The translations under genes were made by a program, and so were the position numbers. The notes beneath the pieces are model-generated. The model did no database searches. It was given only the letters and a program-made list of their open reading frames with translations, and was not told the origin of the DNA. From NCBI RefSeq assembly GCF_032854445.1, contig NC_088300.1, positions 53,604,984-53,668,983 of the forward strand: a DNA stretch of 64,000 bases, given 5' to 3'. Shown in pieces: positions 1 to 14,300 of this stretch. The DNA comes from Liolophura sinensis. Taxonomy: Eukaryota > Mollusca > Polyplacophora > Chitonida > Chitonidae. The number at the start of each line of letters is the position of its first letter. The stretch's first letter is position 1.

Positions 1-1537
1 CCTGCGTTCAAACAGTGTTCCAGCTGCCCAAATTTAGTGTGTGGAAAGCAAGTAAATTTGGAAATTGTACTTGTACTCATTTAAAGGCCCTAGTCAGCCA
101 TGGATTTCCTGTTAGATGCTATAGAAGAAGACTAGGCGATGTTTTAATAATATTCTCCCAGCTTGGATAAAGGGAATCTTATCAGCATTGACAAGCTCCA
201 CATCAATATTGCCAGATTGTGTCTTTCAAAAGAGCACTTGAATATTCATGAGTTTGTACATTTTGTGTTGGTTCAGGAAAATCTGCTTACACATGTACGT
301 ATGTAATGGGCTCTGCAATCTGCTTACACAGCCTTATAAGCTTCAGCCCTAACACGCCGAAGGATTCCTCTGTGCATTTTTATATCCAAAGAGGCTTGGC
401 AGGCAACAAAAACTGTTACTATAAGATAATAGGGATGAAAATCACCAGCTGTGTATTACCATGTTCTCATAGAGCAAGAGTAGAAAGCTTCATCTGAATA
501 AGTAATCCTCATCTGAACGTCTTATCAGTAACATATATAACATATGTACATTTACTTACATGCTGCACATGTGTAGACTCACTCTTTATGATGCCCATGA
601 CCAACTTCATGCTTGTACATGTGCCAGCATGCTTACATAGGCATTTAGGAGGCTCATTTCACCTGTAGGACAATTACTGGCTTTTTAGTTACAGTCCTCA
701 ACTTTGTGTACAATAGCATAAAAACAATACATGTACATTTATGTGTAGATCCACACGTTCATGATTAGTAGTAATGACATATGTTGTATTGCATTTCACC
801 TAAGTTTGTTTATTTATTTTTTTTCAAGTGATACATTTTGGTCGATTCTGATTGATTAATCCAGATTATAGGGCCATTTAAGAGTTTTTTGTGAAGTTGA
901 AATAATTTCTTACCAGAAAAACAGTGCTCAGGGACCGGACCCAACCACCTATTATTGTGGTAATTGTTTGGAATTCTTCTCCTCGCAGATAGATAAAGTA
1001 TGAACATCATTATGATACACCTGCCTGTACATGACTTTAAGATGGCTTTACTGAAATGGTTTAGTAACAAGGTCAAGTCAGACTCAAAGTCCCAATTAAA
1101 ATATACAGAATCTTCTCTGGGCATGTGACAATATATAAAAATTTGAATTCCCGTCGAATAGATTTGGCAGGATCACCTTAATCACCCTTTGCTGTCATCT
1201 TGCAGCCAACACGGGACTGTGAGACAGTAATTAATTTATCTTCCAGGACCCAAGAAAAAAAAAGAATGACCGACCCAACTTTAAAAACAACAGCTTGTTA
1301 CCCACAACAAACAACTTTTGAATGATAGGCTTATGATCAGATAATAACATAAATGAAGTTATGTATCTAATGACTTTTAATATTTTTAACAATCTAACTG
1401 ACTGTTGGGTAGTCTTTGTGACCAGTGTTTCAAGCAGGTACATGTAGTGTTTGTCCTTTGATAAAATATACACCCATATGCCTATTTGTACATAGATACA
1501 TTAGATCTATTGCCTTACACAGTCCTTGAAACAAAAT

Positions 1538-1584
1538 TTGATGGGTACGTTATCAAAAATTTGATGGGTACGTTATCAAAAATG
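1538..1584 (+). repeat. 23-bp unit repeated twice
   Basis: TTGATGGGTACGTTATCAAA starts at 1538 and again at 1561, with identical following bases. This is a short tandem duplication inside the intron. Confidence 0.9.
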
Positions 1585-4185
1585 TAGTTTCCTAAAAAGC
1601 AAATAAAATGGGTGAAAACTACTGGTTTCACTTTTTCCAGCAAAGATATGCATGTAGCCAGAAATTCCTGGATCTAGCCTTGGGTGTGCTTGTACTCTGT
1701 GCACAGCGCACAGCGCACCTACAGTGTACAGCACAATTACTTCATGTCCATGTAAATGTACCTCTGATTCTTATTAATACATGTAGCACGATCCTCTTGT
1801 ACAGGACCTACAATGTAAGACGGCGAGTTTGCTCCATGTGCCTGTAACTGTGTAACATTATGGGTTGATTTAGGAGAAGGTTGTGTAACCCATAACTGGA
1901 GGAATGACCAAATTCCTGCACAGCTAGGTAAAGCTCATCTGCCAGCTGTCGGCTAGCAAAACACTCCCTGTACCTCCCTTGAAAAATTGCCAAGGAAATA
2001 CCGGAAGATGTAATTTGTACGTGAACGTTATAATAGATTTTTCTTCTTTTGTAAATTGTATACATATACATGTATGTAAACAGTTTTAGGTTTATTTTGA
2101 CATTTATTTTTTTCACATTTGGAATGTTCATGGATATACATTATGAAACCCTGAAGTAAATCAACCAAAATGACGTAATTGGCATGTATTTTTACTTTGA
2201 TGTTTATATGACTGCTTAGAAAAACACATTTCCATGCAGAAAACTTGCAGTTTTTTTTAGATCAAATGTTCATGTGACCCTTTATGTTAATAAATGGAGA
2301 ATGGTTGAAGGCATTCATGTAGGGGTAAGTTATGTAGAATTAGTGTACGGGGAGCTTGATTGGGTTGCCATCTGTACCAGTAAATACATGTGATCTAGAT
2401 ACAAAGAAGGTTGTACATGCACATGAATAATGCCTTGGGTTACATTGTTACATTGTAATCTAAATTTCAGAAAATATATGCCATTCACACCCAGGACTGT
2501 GTACATGTATGTACAATTTGCAATACCCTGCCCAAGCTCTAGTTGTTCTTCATAGGCATATAGCTACATGTAGATGGTTTAGACGGTTGGTGTACTTAGA
2601 CATACATGTGTGTTTGACATGATAATTGAGATAGCTCTACAAATATGACATTGTGAGATTGTGGAATTTGATTCTGATACAGATTTACATACATGTAGCA
2701 GATTTATGGGTCACTGTACATGGTAAATTGAAGCATATGTCCTAAATTTCTGCAACCTATGTTTATAGCATACAATATATAGCACATTAACCTTCAACTT
2801 GTCCATGTAACCTTATGGCTTTGCCAAAGATATGTGCCCTAATTCCTCACCCTTTTGACATATGAAAGAGCAACTTTCAGTACAATATATACACATTTTT
2901 AATTTGAATTGGGCTGCAAAACTACATCGGTTTCTATGGCCAATTTCAGGGCTGCACAAAAAGTATAATTTTATCAGTCAACACAGAATAATGCCTTCTA
3001 AACATGCTTGGATTTTAACACCTTGCAAACATGCAAAAAGATTGAAGAATTATAGTAGGTGGGGCTATGTATCGACTTAAAGAAAGAATAGTGCGCGTAT
3101 CATACTGTACTAATTTTCACACAAGATGTTCATAGTCTACAAAAAGGTGATGAAGGCAGTGCATTATTCATATGAGCATACATATTCATGAATAAATACC
3201 ATGTTTGCTGGGTATTAGCATGTAATTAACATAGTTATCTATTGCTGGATAATTGGGTGTACTTCTATGAGTACTATGAAGGTATTGATATCTGGTGTAG
3301 AAAGCTTCACATGAGAAGTAACAGTGCCTAATACTTGTACCATACTAAGTTCTGAAAACATAAAAGTACATATAATTGTGATCATGAATTTGAACAAGTC
3401 TTACATTTTTAACATTTTTAAATTTATACATTTAGCTGAGGTTGTGGTTAAGTTCTGATGTCAGGTTAAAAAAAAAAAACGTTATATGAAGCAATGATTT
3501 ATTGGGATTGTCATATGGATTGACAGCTTGCAGTGTGCATGTACATATAAAATACATGTATCATGTTGTTGTGTGTTAACATGTTATGTGGTGACAGTAC
3601 ATTTGCACTTTGTAGGTTAAGATGTATGGTGTAATCCTCTTACTGAGGTGTTGATTGATGCCTGGTTTGTCACAGGTGGCTCATATCAGCTAACTGTTAC
3701 ACTTGCCCACATGTATGTCAATTGCAGGGGCACAATGAACTCCCTTGTGTAATGTTTAAACTTGCTTGTTCAACCCTTTTCACCTTGCTCAAAAATCGAA
3801 CACTGGCATATTTGGTCAGGTATACAGTGTACAGTTATAGATACATGTAATATATGTGCTCATTTCCTAGCTACAGGTATACATTTGTTTCACTTGTGGC
3901 ATGAATTCAAGTCTTACTTCAGCTAAACTGGCCATATATGCACAATTATTATATACTTGTACACTGTTTTTTGATTTTCACACTCACCGTTGGTCTATCC
4001 AAACGTGGTGAACAGTGGTAAGATAAAGTGATGAACAATAGGCCTACTTCTGTTTACTGTACTTCTGTAAAGCACATGGCACATGTACATGTATATGTAG
4101 GGAATTATATTTGTGGAAAAGTCGGTTATTCAGTCTGTATACATTTACATATATATGACTTAGAATCACAGGCTTCACTAAGACT

Positions 4186-4297
4186 GCAGCTCATGCTGGC
4201 TTCCTCTCTGGCCATACATGGGAAGGTCTGCCAGCAACTTGAGGGTTGTAGTGGGTTTCCCCAGGGCTCTGCTCGGTTTCCTCCTACCATAATGCAA
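4186..4297 (+). mobile_element. SINE body fragment
   Basis: It carries the shared SINE body: GCTCATGCTGGCTTCCTCT, GGGAAGGTCTGCCAGCAACTT, GTGGGTTTCCCC and CGGTTTCCTCCTACCATAATG. The tRNA-like head and the AAATAAATA tail are missing. The same body occurs at 38308-38575 (minus) and 47866-48130 (plus). Confidence 0.75.
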
Positions 4298-5387
4298 GTG
4301 AGAACTGAAATTCCAAAGGATTTGGTAGGATAGGGAAATCCAGCTATACTGAAGTGGTAATGTTCAACAGTTGACACTGCCAAAGCTTGATTTTGAACTT
4401 TCACACCATAGCAATTGTGTGCAATCTTGTGGCAGCATGAAAATGAAAAGATCTGGTTTTAATGAGATCCTGGTAATATGCCAAGTACATTTATGTGTAT
4501 TGATTGTCATGTTGCAACATGTCCTTGATGTACTGGTACATGTAATTCAGCTAGTGCTGTTCAGCTATGGCCAGGTAGATACATGTACATGTAGAGGAGA
4601 CCTGTGATCAAAGGGATGCTGAGATGATCAGGGAAGGCTTTGAGGTGTATATACAATGTATGTAATTCTGTATCATACAGAGAATGACATCATTGTTGAC
4701 ATGAGAATCATTAGCCCCATAATAATTCATTAATATACACGTATTTGTGTACATGTACATGCATTATGTTACATGTAGACAGATATGATATCCTGATGCA
4801 CATGCTTGATCTCAAAGCCTTGGTGGCAGTCAGCAGTCAACATTGCTGGTGTACAATACAGGGGTGTTTTAGGTGGTTTTATATGAAGTTTGTGTGAAGT
4901 CACCGATATGGCAAACACATCAAGCTGCAGGTGAAAATTTAGGGATCCTATGTATGCATGCTTTCTGGAACAGTTAATACATGTAGTTAGTGGTAGACTT
5001 ACAGTGGTACTGTGGTTTCCTCCACAGGCGAAAATCTGTGCATCCTATATGTGGAAAAGTTAACAGTTAGTACGTGTACATGAATAGGGTAATGGTGGTA
5101 TTATGCTTTCCACCACATTTAGTATAAAAAAATCACATGCATTGTATATCTGTTATATGACTTAAAAGCTAATAAAATACAATGTATGTTGTGCTGTATT
5201 GTGTATATAGCTAGTTTACAGTATGCATGTTTGTGATACATGTACAGTACATGTGCACTGTACATACATGTGTATAAATGATTAATCTTGTACAGGAAGC
5301 TTTGTCTTTACTATCTTGTGTGTAAGAAATGGGGTTATAGATCTATATTCATATAATCCTCTCATATTGATCTTTGTTTTGTTCTAG

Positions 5388-8300
5388 GCAATGCAGTCTA
5401 ACCCTGACCCGTCTGGTGGTGACCAAACCCCTGGAGAATGATCTCACATCTTTACTGGTGGCTGTTAAAATGCAGGTAACAACATGTAGTCAAGAGTCCA
5501 TGGGAGACTCGAGGATGAGCTACACAGAAGGTCCAGATGACAGTAGAACGCATCATTTTCTTCTGTGATGTTTACATTATAGTGTGTGTGTACTTCATAT
5601 ATATTCTATGAGCACATGTACACCGACGTAATAAATTGTGACGTAAGAAAGGGAAGAATTAATGAGTTTTGAAGAGTTTTACAGGTTCCCTATTCTATGC
5701 ATTTCAATTTGTATCAGACATATATGTACATCACATATAAAAATGTTGGTGTAAAAAGTCCGGTCCTACTGAGTTTGAAGAGAAAAGACATGCATATAAA
5801 ATGAAGTTGTAGTTATAAATCCTTAACAGATTCGCCCACACATGCATGTGTAGTGCAGGGTTCGGCATATTACAACAATGTTACCTGATCTTGACAATTT
5901 TTGGTAAGTCCACATGTGCCTCTATTTAAACAAAACATTTACTGTTCAAAGTCTAATGAATTTTGCTTTCATATTACATCTAATATGATGTAATTTTTAT
6001 ATTACATTGACCAGTCAAGGTGTGCTTGACTGGTCAGTCTTTTTGAGGATTTGGGTATGTTTTGTATGGGTCATTTGTATGTCATTTATGAAACCAAGTA
6101 TTTTGTTTACAATAACTGTACATGTATGTACATGTGGGTACAGTTTTATTCCGTTCTGTTACGTCGAATGATGTAATTTAATAATTTTCATCATTAGTTT
6201 ACCCTCGATACATGTGTATGAGTCTCTGTGTGCAACTTAAAAATGTTGTATTTGAATGAGGAAGGGAAGTGTGGATGGGGTCAAAATGTTAATCTCTCTT
6301 TCACCATAATCTGTCATTCACAGAGATAAATGAAGAAGCAGTATGTAGATCTGCACAATGTTGGATGTATATTACTGGGTGTAGCATCTTCCTGCTTCAT
6401 GTACACGTATACTAATGATCAAGTGAAATGAATTTGGATTATTATTACCAACATGTACACTTGGCTGATTGCCCAGAAGCGGTAATGGTAGTAAAGGTCA
6501 TCCTGCTTACGTGTATGTTAGCTACATATGTGTGTGGTCCCCTCTGTCTCAGACCAGGGAGGTATAATTACTGATGCAACTTGACATCTCCCTGTTATCA
6601 CTAAGGGCATACATACATGTAGTACATTCACATACTTTTGTTGCCTATATTCCCACAGCAAGGCTGTTGGATAAGAGTGCTGGACTGTGCCAGAATAATG
6701 TCCTCAAATCTCCCCAGTTGTCATTACTTAGTGCTGCCTCACTGAAGAATGAGGTTGAAGACACCACATGTGATATCTCTCATAGTCACTGTGTACTAAT
6801 TACCCCATGCCGACTAGTTCTTGCCATTTCTACTGTACATCTATCAAATGGCACATTTTCATATGATTATAGTATGAACAGAAGTTTTGAACCATAATCA
6901 TTTCTGTAAACCACGCTGTAGTGGACGTATATGGATGTTACTCTGTGGGTGTTAGTGTTGCAAAGTCCTCTGTCTTCTGTCTTGTGATTTTACAGGTTTA
7001 TGTGTAGGCACTTAAACTCTTCAAATGCAACACACATCATAAAGTGGAGTTGGGTTAGTGGTGAACCATCTCTTGGTCAAGCAGGGAGTTGCTTGCTGAC
7101 TGTCTCGTTCTCTAGGCCTTACCCCTCTAACACCCATCTCATACACCTCACAGTAGTTAATTCAAGGTGCTAAGCTGTTAGGTCAATAAAGGGTGTAATG
7201 ATGTAATGGAAGTGTAGAGCTGTAGATAGTGGCTGACTGGCATTGCCTGACAGCCTTGGTGTGTGTTAAGAGGGGGAATGTGTTAGAGTGGAAGCTGATG
7301 CCTGCAGACACTTCTACCACTGTTTGCCATCAACCCTCAATAGTCATTAGGGATCTAGGGTATAGAAAACCAGCCCTGTCATTCCACCTTTGCCCTCACT
7401 AATCCACAGAAAACCCTTTTGTCCCTGCTTTGTTGACCACGACCTGATAGGGAAGTTTTGCCACAGCCGATTGGCTGGCTGTCTAACATTTGCCCAGTGG
7501 TGGTAAAGACACCAGTCAGCGGCAGTTTGATACAGGCCCTGGTTCAGGATGATACTGGGTACTCTGTACTCCCTGTGGCTTTGTGACTCTTAGTTTACCC
7601 TCAACCTAATCAAGCAAAACGGATCAGGTTATGCCCAACCGCAGACCAGCAGTATTCCACTGTTGGCAATCCATTAGTCTAAAGAATTACAAACATGGCA
7701 GCCGAGAGGCAGAAGGGTCCATAGCTTAGGAGTACATGTATGTGCAATGTGTTTTCTGACTTCCTCAGGTACATGTGCACTGTATATTATATTATATTAT
7801 ATGTACATTGCCTAAAATGTATAAGTATATATCTGTTATCAGGCCTTTGATTCGGTTCATCTATGTATATTTTGTAATGAGAGAAAAATTTATAATCAAA
7901 AAATTTCTACAATACATAGGTGTAAGGATTGCGGGAATTCTAGGAAACAGCTTTTCAGTTGCTTGGATTTAGATCCATGGCAAACACTGGGAAAATTTTT
8001 TTTTCTGGTTCCTAGTATCCTGTGCACTAGGAAACTATTTTGCAACTTTGAAGATACAGCTAGCCTGTGTCAAATAATGATATGGTTAGTGTGCTATATC
8101 TTGGACTGCCTGCATACCCTGCAAGTTAACCAGTGTTGTAGCATGATACAGTTAATACTGTGATGCATATCTGGAGGCGTAAAACGTGAAACTGGTGAAA
8201 AATAACCTCAGTAACTGCAGGTCACAAGTGATGTCTTGTTTTTCTGTATTCTTTGAGGCTGGACTTAATGTGGAAAGTAAAACATTTCAGATCATTACTG

Positions 8301-11300
8301 GGCAGATGACATGCTGACATGACAGTACATGAAGTGATGTCAGTCCTCATTAGACATCAACTAATGGTGCACATGCATTCCCCATCATTGTGTAAAATTA
8401 TCGACCCATAGAAGGTGGTGATTTAATTGTTGCCCCTGAAAGAGCACATTCAGCTGTGTAAATAGAGCAGATTACGTTTTACATGTATGTCTGACTAAGT
8501 TTGGCTACCAGTACTAGTAGCTGTTTTGGAGACATTTACGCACATACAGGTACAGGGATGCACAATGGCTACAGAAAGAGGTCATCATGCTGGAATATAC
8601 ATGTATAAGGTTTTGACCCCAATATAGAAAGAACGTATTTTGTACAGACACATTAAACCAACTACATATAAATGATGTCTACAGTGTGGGAAAAATTCTG
8701 ATTTTAGTTCTTTACAATATGGTGCATGGAGTGCCTAATATATAATATGTGTACAATGTACGTGGACTTTGTTCTGTGCATTTGACAAGCAGGCATTTTA
8801 TACATATTTATAATAATTTTGCTTTTTTGTTAGAATATAAAATAAAAATTCTGTTCGGTGATTTTATTATCAGGAAAACATCATGGTAATGAATCAGTTG
8901 TTTCTGTGAAATTCTCTTGCCTTTTATGTTGATTGTTTTATTTGATGGAAGTTAGGCTAAATAGTAATGGAGAAAAAGACGTACTGTCAGAAAACTAAAA
9001 TATGAAGTAAGGTTCATTAGATAGACAACTGAAAACTATGTGTAAAAATACTTTCATTTATTTTTTTTATTTTTAGATTTTTAGTGAAGAGTGTTGAAGG
9101 CCATTTAGATATTTAAATTCTATGGTGGGCTTTATGAGCCATACTGACAGTATCTAGGAACTCTAACCTCACATCATCATCTTTCCTGATGTTGACTAGA
9201 AGAAAGGAATTTTGTTTCTGTGATCTTTTACTCATGGGTAAAAAGAGTTATTCCAGAATTCAGTGTAGTGATTAGTGTTGAGAAAACTTCCTGTGACATT
9301 AGAGCTCTTAAACTCTAATAGTATGGGCCATAAAACCCACCTAAGAATTCAAGTGGTTGAACACCTTTAACTCTCTTCAGAAAAATCTAAAAAAGTAATT
9401 AAAAGTATATTTATGCATAATTTTAAGTGGTCTGTAAAGTGATGCTTACTTCAATTTTTATACTTCTTTTCCTTCAAACGCTCAATCTCCTAGATTGAGG
9501 GTCTACTGGACTGAATGGACTATATTTTAGTTCATTTTTAGTTGAGGATCAACTGCAAGCGATAGTAATATAGTTTGGAGACATTTACTTTTGTGAAAAG
9601 TGGGTTTGTGTACTATGTTATGTTGAATGAAAGGATGAATGAAAGTTTATGGCTTAATGCCATGTCAGCAGTATTTCATCAAAATTGTCGAGAGAACACG
9701 TTTATATCAGGAGACAGTGAATGGCTTTCGACATGATGGGAACATTGAAAATAAAACAAAAAAGATCAGTTAAAAGCAGTGAAAAAGAACCAAACCTCAT
9801 TAAATATTTTGTATTAAAGGCTGGCAATATAATGATACAAAACTTGGAATAAATAGTTGCTTTAAATGTATCAACAAGATCCATGACATGGCATGGGAAA
9901 AAATTCCCACCTAAACACATGTTGACCAGCCCCGATGGCTTAGTTGGTAGAGCGTCCACTTCTTTGGGGGTGGCAGTAGATTTAGGGTCAGACCTGGGCT
10001 GAGTCACACCTACTACCTTAAAAGAGGAAGTTGTAGCTTCCTGGCTTGGCATTTGGCATTAAGGGAAAGAGCAGTGACTGGTTGACCCGTATCTGTATGA
10101 TGGCTTTGGCGGTGCGGCTTACTTGCCTTCGGTAAGTTGTCTTAGTGAAGCAGCACTAGATAAAAGAGTGATGGAAATCTGTCCTGCAACAAGGAGATAC
10201 ATAACATGCTAACATTTACTTGTGAAATGTACTTGCAGTATGATGATGTATAGTGCAGTGTATATACTGTAAAGGTACCCTATCTGGTTTTACAGAGTTC
10301 AAAGAGAGTTCTTCGTTCCAACGAAATTGTTGTTCCTCAGAACGGTGTTTTGGACACAGAACTTGATCTCTACTTCTCATTGCCAGTAAGTACAGTAGCT
10401 CTGCCATCCGTGTATAAGTTTTTAAAATCATTTCTAATTTATGTAATTGAGAGTACTGCATTTACCCTAAAATTTGCCCTTTTAGAGGTGAAATGTAGTA
10501 TAGTAGATCTGTGCTGAAACTTACATTTTGCCAGGAGGATATTTTCCTACCTTCCGAACAAATCTCATAACACCTAAAACCATTAAAACTCACAGAATCA
10601 TGCAATAGGAGTGACTTAGTCTTGAACTAAGTTTTCTGTCAAACACAGTATAAATCTGGTTCATATATTCCCTCATGGTAACGTAAGGGTCTGGAAGAAC
10701 ATAAACATGTATGTGTATTTTCGTGTGACATCACATTTTTAATAATTAAAGGAGAAGAAAACTTGAAAACATGACGCTATAGGCTGAATAGAGCACATTT
10801 TTTTCTATCTGGTGGTGCCTGCTGTATCATTTTATGTTTTTTCCTCCCCATACACGTAAAGCCTGAAAAAGGCAAAGCTGGCATAATTCGCTGTCCATCG
10901 CATACTCCATCTTAACACCCTGTAATTTATGCTGGGGGTGTTGCCTCTCACCCAGTGAGAGTCGTTGAAACTGCCGGCTTGTTCGTGTAAACTCGGAACC
11001 TACGTCCAACTTTCTGGTTTCCGGATCGTCAAGCAGAAAACGAACTGTACTGTTCACTACGTTCTGGGATGAAGAGTTCCACCAGAAATGTACGAACTGT
11101 ACATCGGCGGTTTCCAACGGCAATTCTCCTAACACAGAAGACTTCAGTACTAGTTCAAAATGGAGTCGCCCAGCAGGTTTCGGTGCTGATTTTATCTATA
11201 ATTTATCAAATTGAGGTACACATTAGAATTTTTTTTATGGCATGCACCTGCGAGGAAATGCATACTCTTTTCAATGGTATTTGACTGATATTTAAATTTT

Positions 11301-14300
11301 CTTCTCCTTTAATATTAATAATATTTTTAACATTTTTGTAGTAGAAGTATATATGTTTCTCATCTGCAGTATCCTCATTTTATGAAGAGGGATGGAAATA
11401 AACTTCAAATCCTATTACAACGCCGAAAGAAGTACAAGAATAGAACAATACTTGGCTACAAAACCTTGGCGGTAGGGCAAGTTAGCATGGCACAGGTGGG
11501 TGGTTCTCTCACCTAACTTTCATATCTAAATTTGAAAGTTCTTCAATTTTCTTTTGTAGAAAATGAATAAATCTTTGTGTATAAAGTCAAGTGAATAAGG
11601 CGTTAATAACTGTAGACCAGTTTTACGAAGAGCATGTAGCGCTAGTTACAATATAATATGTATAATATATGCACATGTACTCTGAACTTTAGTTTAGATT
11701 TGTTCTGTTTATTCTGAAGTGGTTTATGTTGTAGGTATTGCAGTGCTCAATCAGCAAGGAGCTGAACTTGTATAGTGACCTGAAAGAGCGGACGAATGTT
11801 GCTGCTCAGGTCATGGTGATTGCCCTGTCCAGTCAGCCTGTTGACCACGAGGAAAACGGACATCGCAAACTGCGTACCTCTGATGTGGGTAAGTTGGCAG
11901 ATGGTAATCTTATAACCTACTGAATACACGATAGCCCTCACAGGGACATGCATCTGCTAAGGCTGCCAAATACATCCTTTACATCTGTTGCCCTTGTTCC
12001 ATAATGGTTTTTTTTCCTTTTTTTTAAAAAAGACATTCTTATGTATGATCACCAGCTGATTCAGTATTTATAGCAAACTCTAATTATCATCTTAACGTAT
12101 CCCTAATAATATTTTGCTTCATTTCATTATTTTTCCTGGTGTTTGTAGAGAATTACACAGACGATGAAGATGCTCCTTATAATGACCCTGAATACTCATC
12201 CAATGACGAGCTCAGTGACAGCGAGCCAATGATGTTAGAGGAAGATGGACGCTCAAGGCCTCGGAAAACTGGACGCTTACAGTTCAGACCTCTGATGTCC
12301 AGCGTAAGCCATGTGTTACTTGTCCACCTCTACATGTAGCTTTGTATCTGATATCATGTCAACTGCAGATTTCATTAAAATAATTGTCATCTGAACACCC
12401 TTTTTAAGTGCATGACCAGGAACTATGTTAAAGCCCTATGTCACTTAATAGTCACACACAGCTCTGTAAATTTTTGTTTTTGTCTCTGCATTTGGACAAA
12501 ATTTCCAGTCGAAAAATACACATATAAAACTTGAACCGAACATAATCCTGGGCTGTTGCTAAAGTCTGCCATGTTGTAGCATAGGCGCACATGTAAATGG
12601 CTATGTTGTGTAGATTATTACACTTGTGACCTGTTCTGCACATGGTGTGTACAGATACACCAGTGGAGACTGCCTTCTAACTCACAAAACATACAAATGT
12701 TCTTGAGTGCGGTGTTAAACACCAATCAAATAAATAAATAAAGCATACACTTGTGTTACATGTAGGCTGAAGTTATGTGAGGAAATTTATTACTTCAGAT
12801 GAACTGTTTATACATGATGTCAACTAATGTTCTGCCATAACACCGTGAAGCATGTACTGCTAGTTCAGGTTATGAATTACTTAATAATATTTTGTTATGT
12901 ATTTATGTTCACAAATGTATGACAGCACCTGTGATTGAAGTTTGAGTGAGTGAGTGAATGCTTGGGGTTTAACGTCATGCTCAACAATTTGTCAGTCATA
13001 TGACGACGATGATTACAGTTTGAAAAGCAAATCGGTGGTTTTGGACTAACAAAAAAAATACATTGTAAAGTGCTTTGAATGTTATGTCACTACCCACTCT
13101 AAACGTGACAAAATATGTAACTCATAAGCATACTGATGTGTAGGAGAAATGCATCACAGAATTTGCTGTTTTTTTCTGAAATATTATTGTGTTTTCTGAA
13201 ATATTAAGTAGTTTTGTTTAAGAAATTGTAAGCTGAGTATATATTAATAAGGGCACCAGTTCATGTTATACTTCAGCATCTTATATAAATGTAACCAACA
13301 CATTGAAGTTCATTTTTCTCTGAGGTACAGTCACTTGGATAATGTTGATTGTCTCTTCAATACATCTTACCACTTTCTTTGTATGAAAGACATTAAAAGG
13401 GAAGAATGATCAGGTGAATGAGACATTGTCATTAGTTAGCTAATCATTTTTTGGAGAGAATACATGTGCTTTGCATTCCTTTTAAATAAGGTTTATCCAT
13501 GCTGCAAAGAAAATCTCTTGTCCTAGAAAATGTTGCATGTGCATGTTTCATTTTACAAGATGATAAATCAGTTACATGATGTACTACCTCCCCTGTATAC
13601 TAGCAACTTGATTATCTCCCTTTAATTCCAGCAACGAAATTTCAAGCAGAAGTTTGTTGCCCTTTTGAAGAGATTTAAAGTGACAGATGAGGTAATAGTT
13701 TAATTCATTTGGTGTTGTGGCTAGTCACTGTTTCCTGTTTTGTTGGTGGTGATAGTCTTTATTGGCTTTTGGGCATTTGTTCTTGCAACCTGTTTTCAGT
13801 TAGCAACAATAAACATACCATTTATTTATGCATTTATTTCATTGATATTTTACACCGCGGTCAAGAATATTTCGCTGTGATAGGTATGATGGCTGAAAGT
13901 GGAGGAAATCAGACACAGGGTCTGGGGAATACCATGGCACTTACTCATTTATCTGAAGTATCCAATCAGCTGAGGAAATTAGTACATTTTTTATTTTCAT
14001 TTTTTTTTGCTTTTTCTCTGGAAGATGTAATTTAAGTGGTTTTGATTTTTATGCTCGTAGTTCAGTAAACTTTTAAAAGAAGTTTTGCAATCCATGATTT
14101 TCTGAACATGAATATCTGTATAGATTTGGTTTGAATTCTGTAAGGTTGCATGGGAAGTTATGCATGCGGAGTTCACATTTTAACTTAACCCCAGAGACAT
14201 ATCGAACCTTAGCTTCTGTTCATACAGCAGTATGTGAGAAGACATACATTTCATTAAATAAGGCATCGAGTACATGTGGCTCTTGACCAGGTGAATCTCA

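Larger units (their letters stand above)
1..5387 (+). other. PACS upstream intron, no coding exon seen
   Basis: The first PACS exon found needs a spliced 5' partner, so this stretch is probably the 3' part of an intron. I searched it for the conserved PACS N-terminal exon (MNLYATWEV-like) and saw nothing. It is AT-rich, dense in TACATGTA-type palindromes, and holds a SINE fragment near 4186-4297 and a 23-bp tandem duplication at 1538-1584. Confidence 0.6.
5476..10295 (+). other. PACS intron with hairpins, foldback and SINE
   Basis: No exon is supported in this 4.8-kb intron. It contains a perfect 12-bp hairpin near 6008, a long inverted repeat at 9050-9406 and a tRNA-derived SINE at 9923-10205 just before the next exon. 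The rest looks like unique AT-rich intron. Confidence 0.65.
5388..12303 (+). other. PACS: PACS cargo-binding (FBR) and acidic autoregulatory exons
   Basis: The first three exons encode the furin (cargo)-binding region. DTELDLYF in exon 10296-10385 corresponds to the adaptor-binding ETELQLTF of human PACS1. RRKKY in exon 11370-11495 corresponds to the basic RRKRY element that binds CK2. The arginine equivalent to human PACS1 R203 (mutated in PACS1 syndrome) is present in KNRTILGYK. Exon 12149-12303 is rich in Asp/Glu and Ser ([19 protein letters not shown], then LSDSEP), matching the acidic cluster whose CK2-phosphorylated serine controls cargo binding. Motif roles come from the vertebrate literature; the match is by eye. 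Confidence 0.85.
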
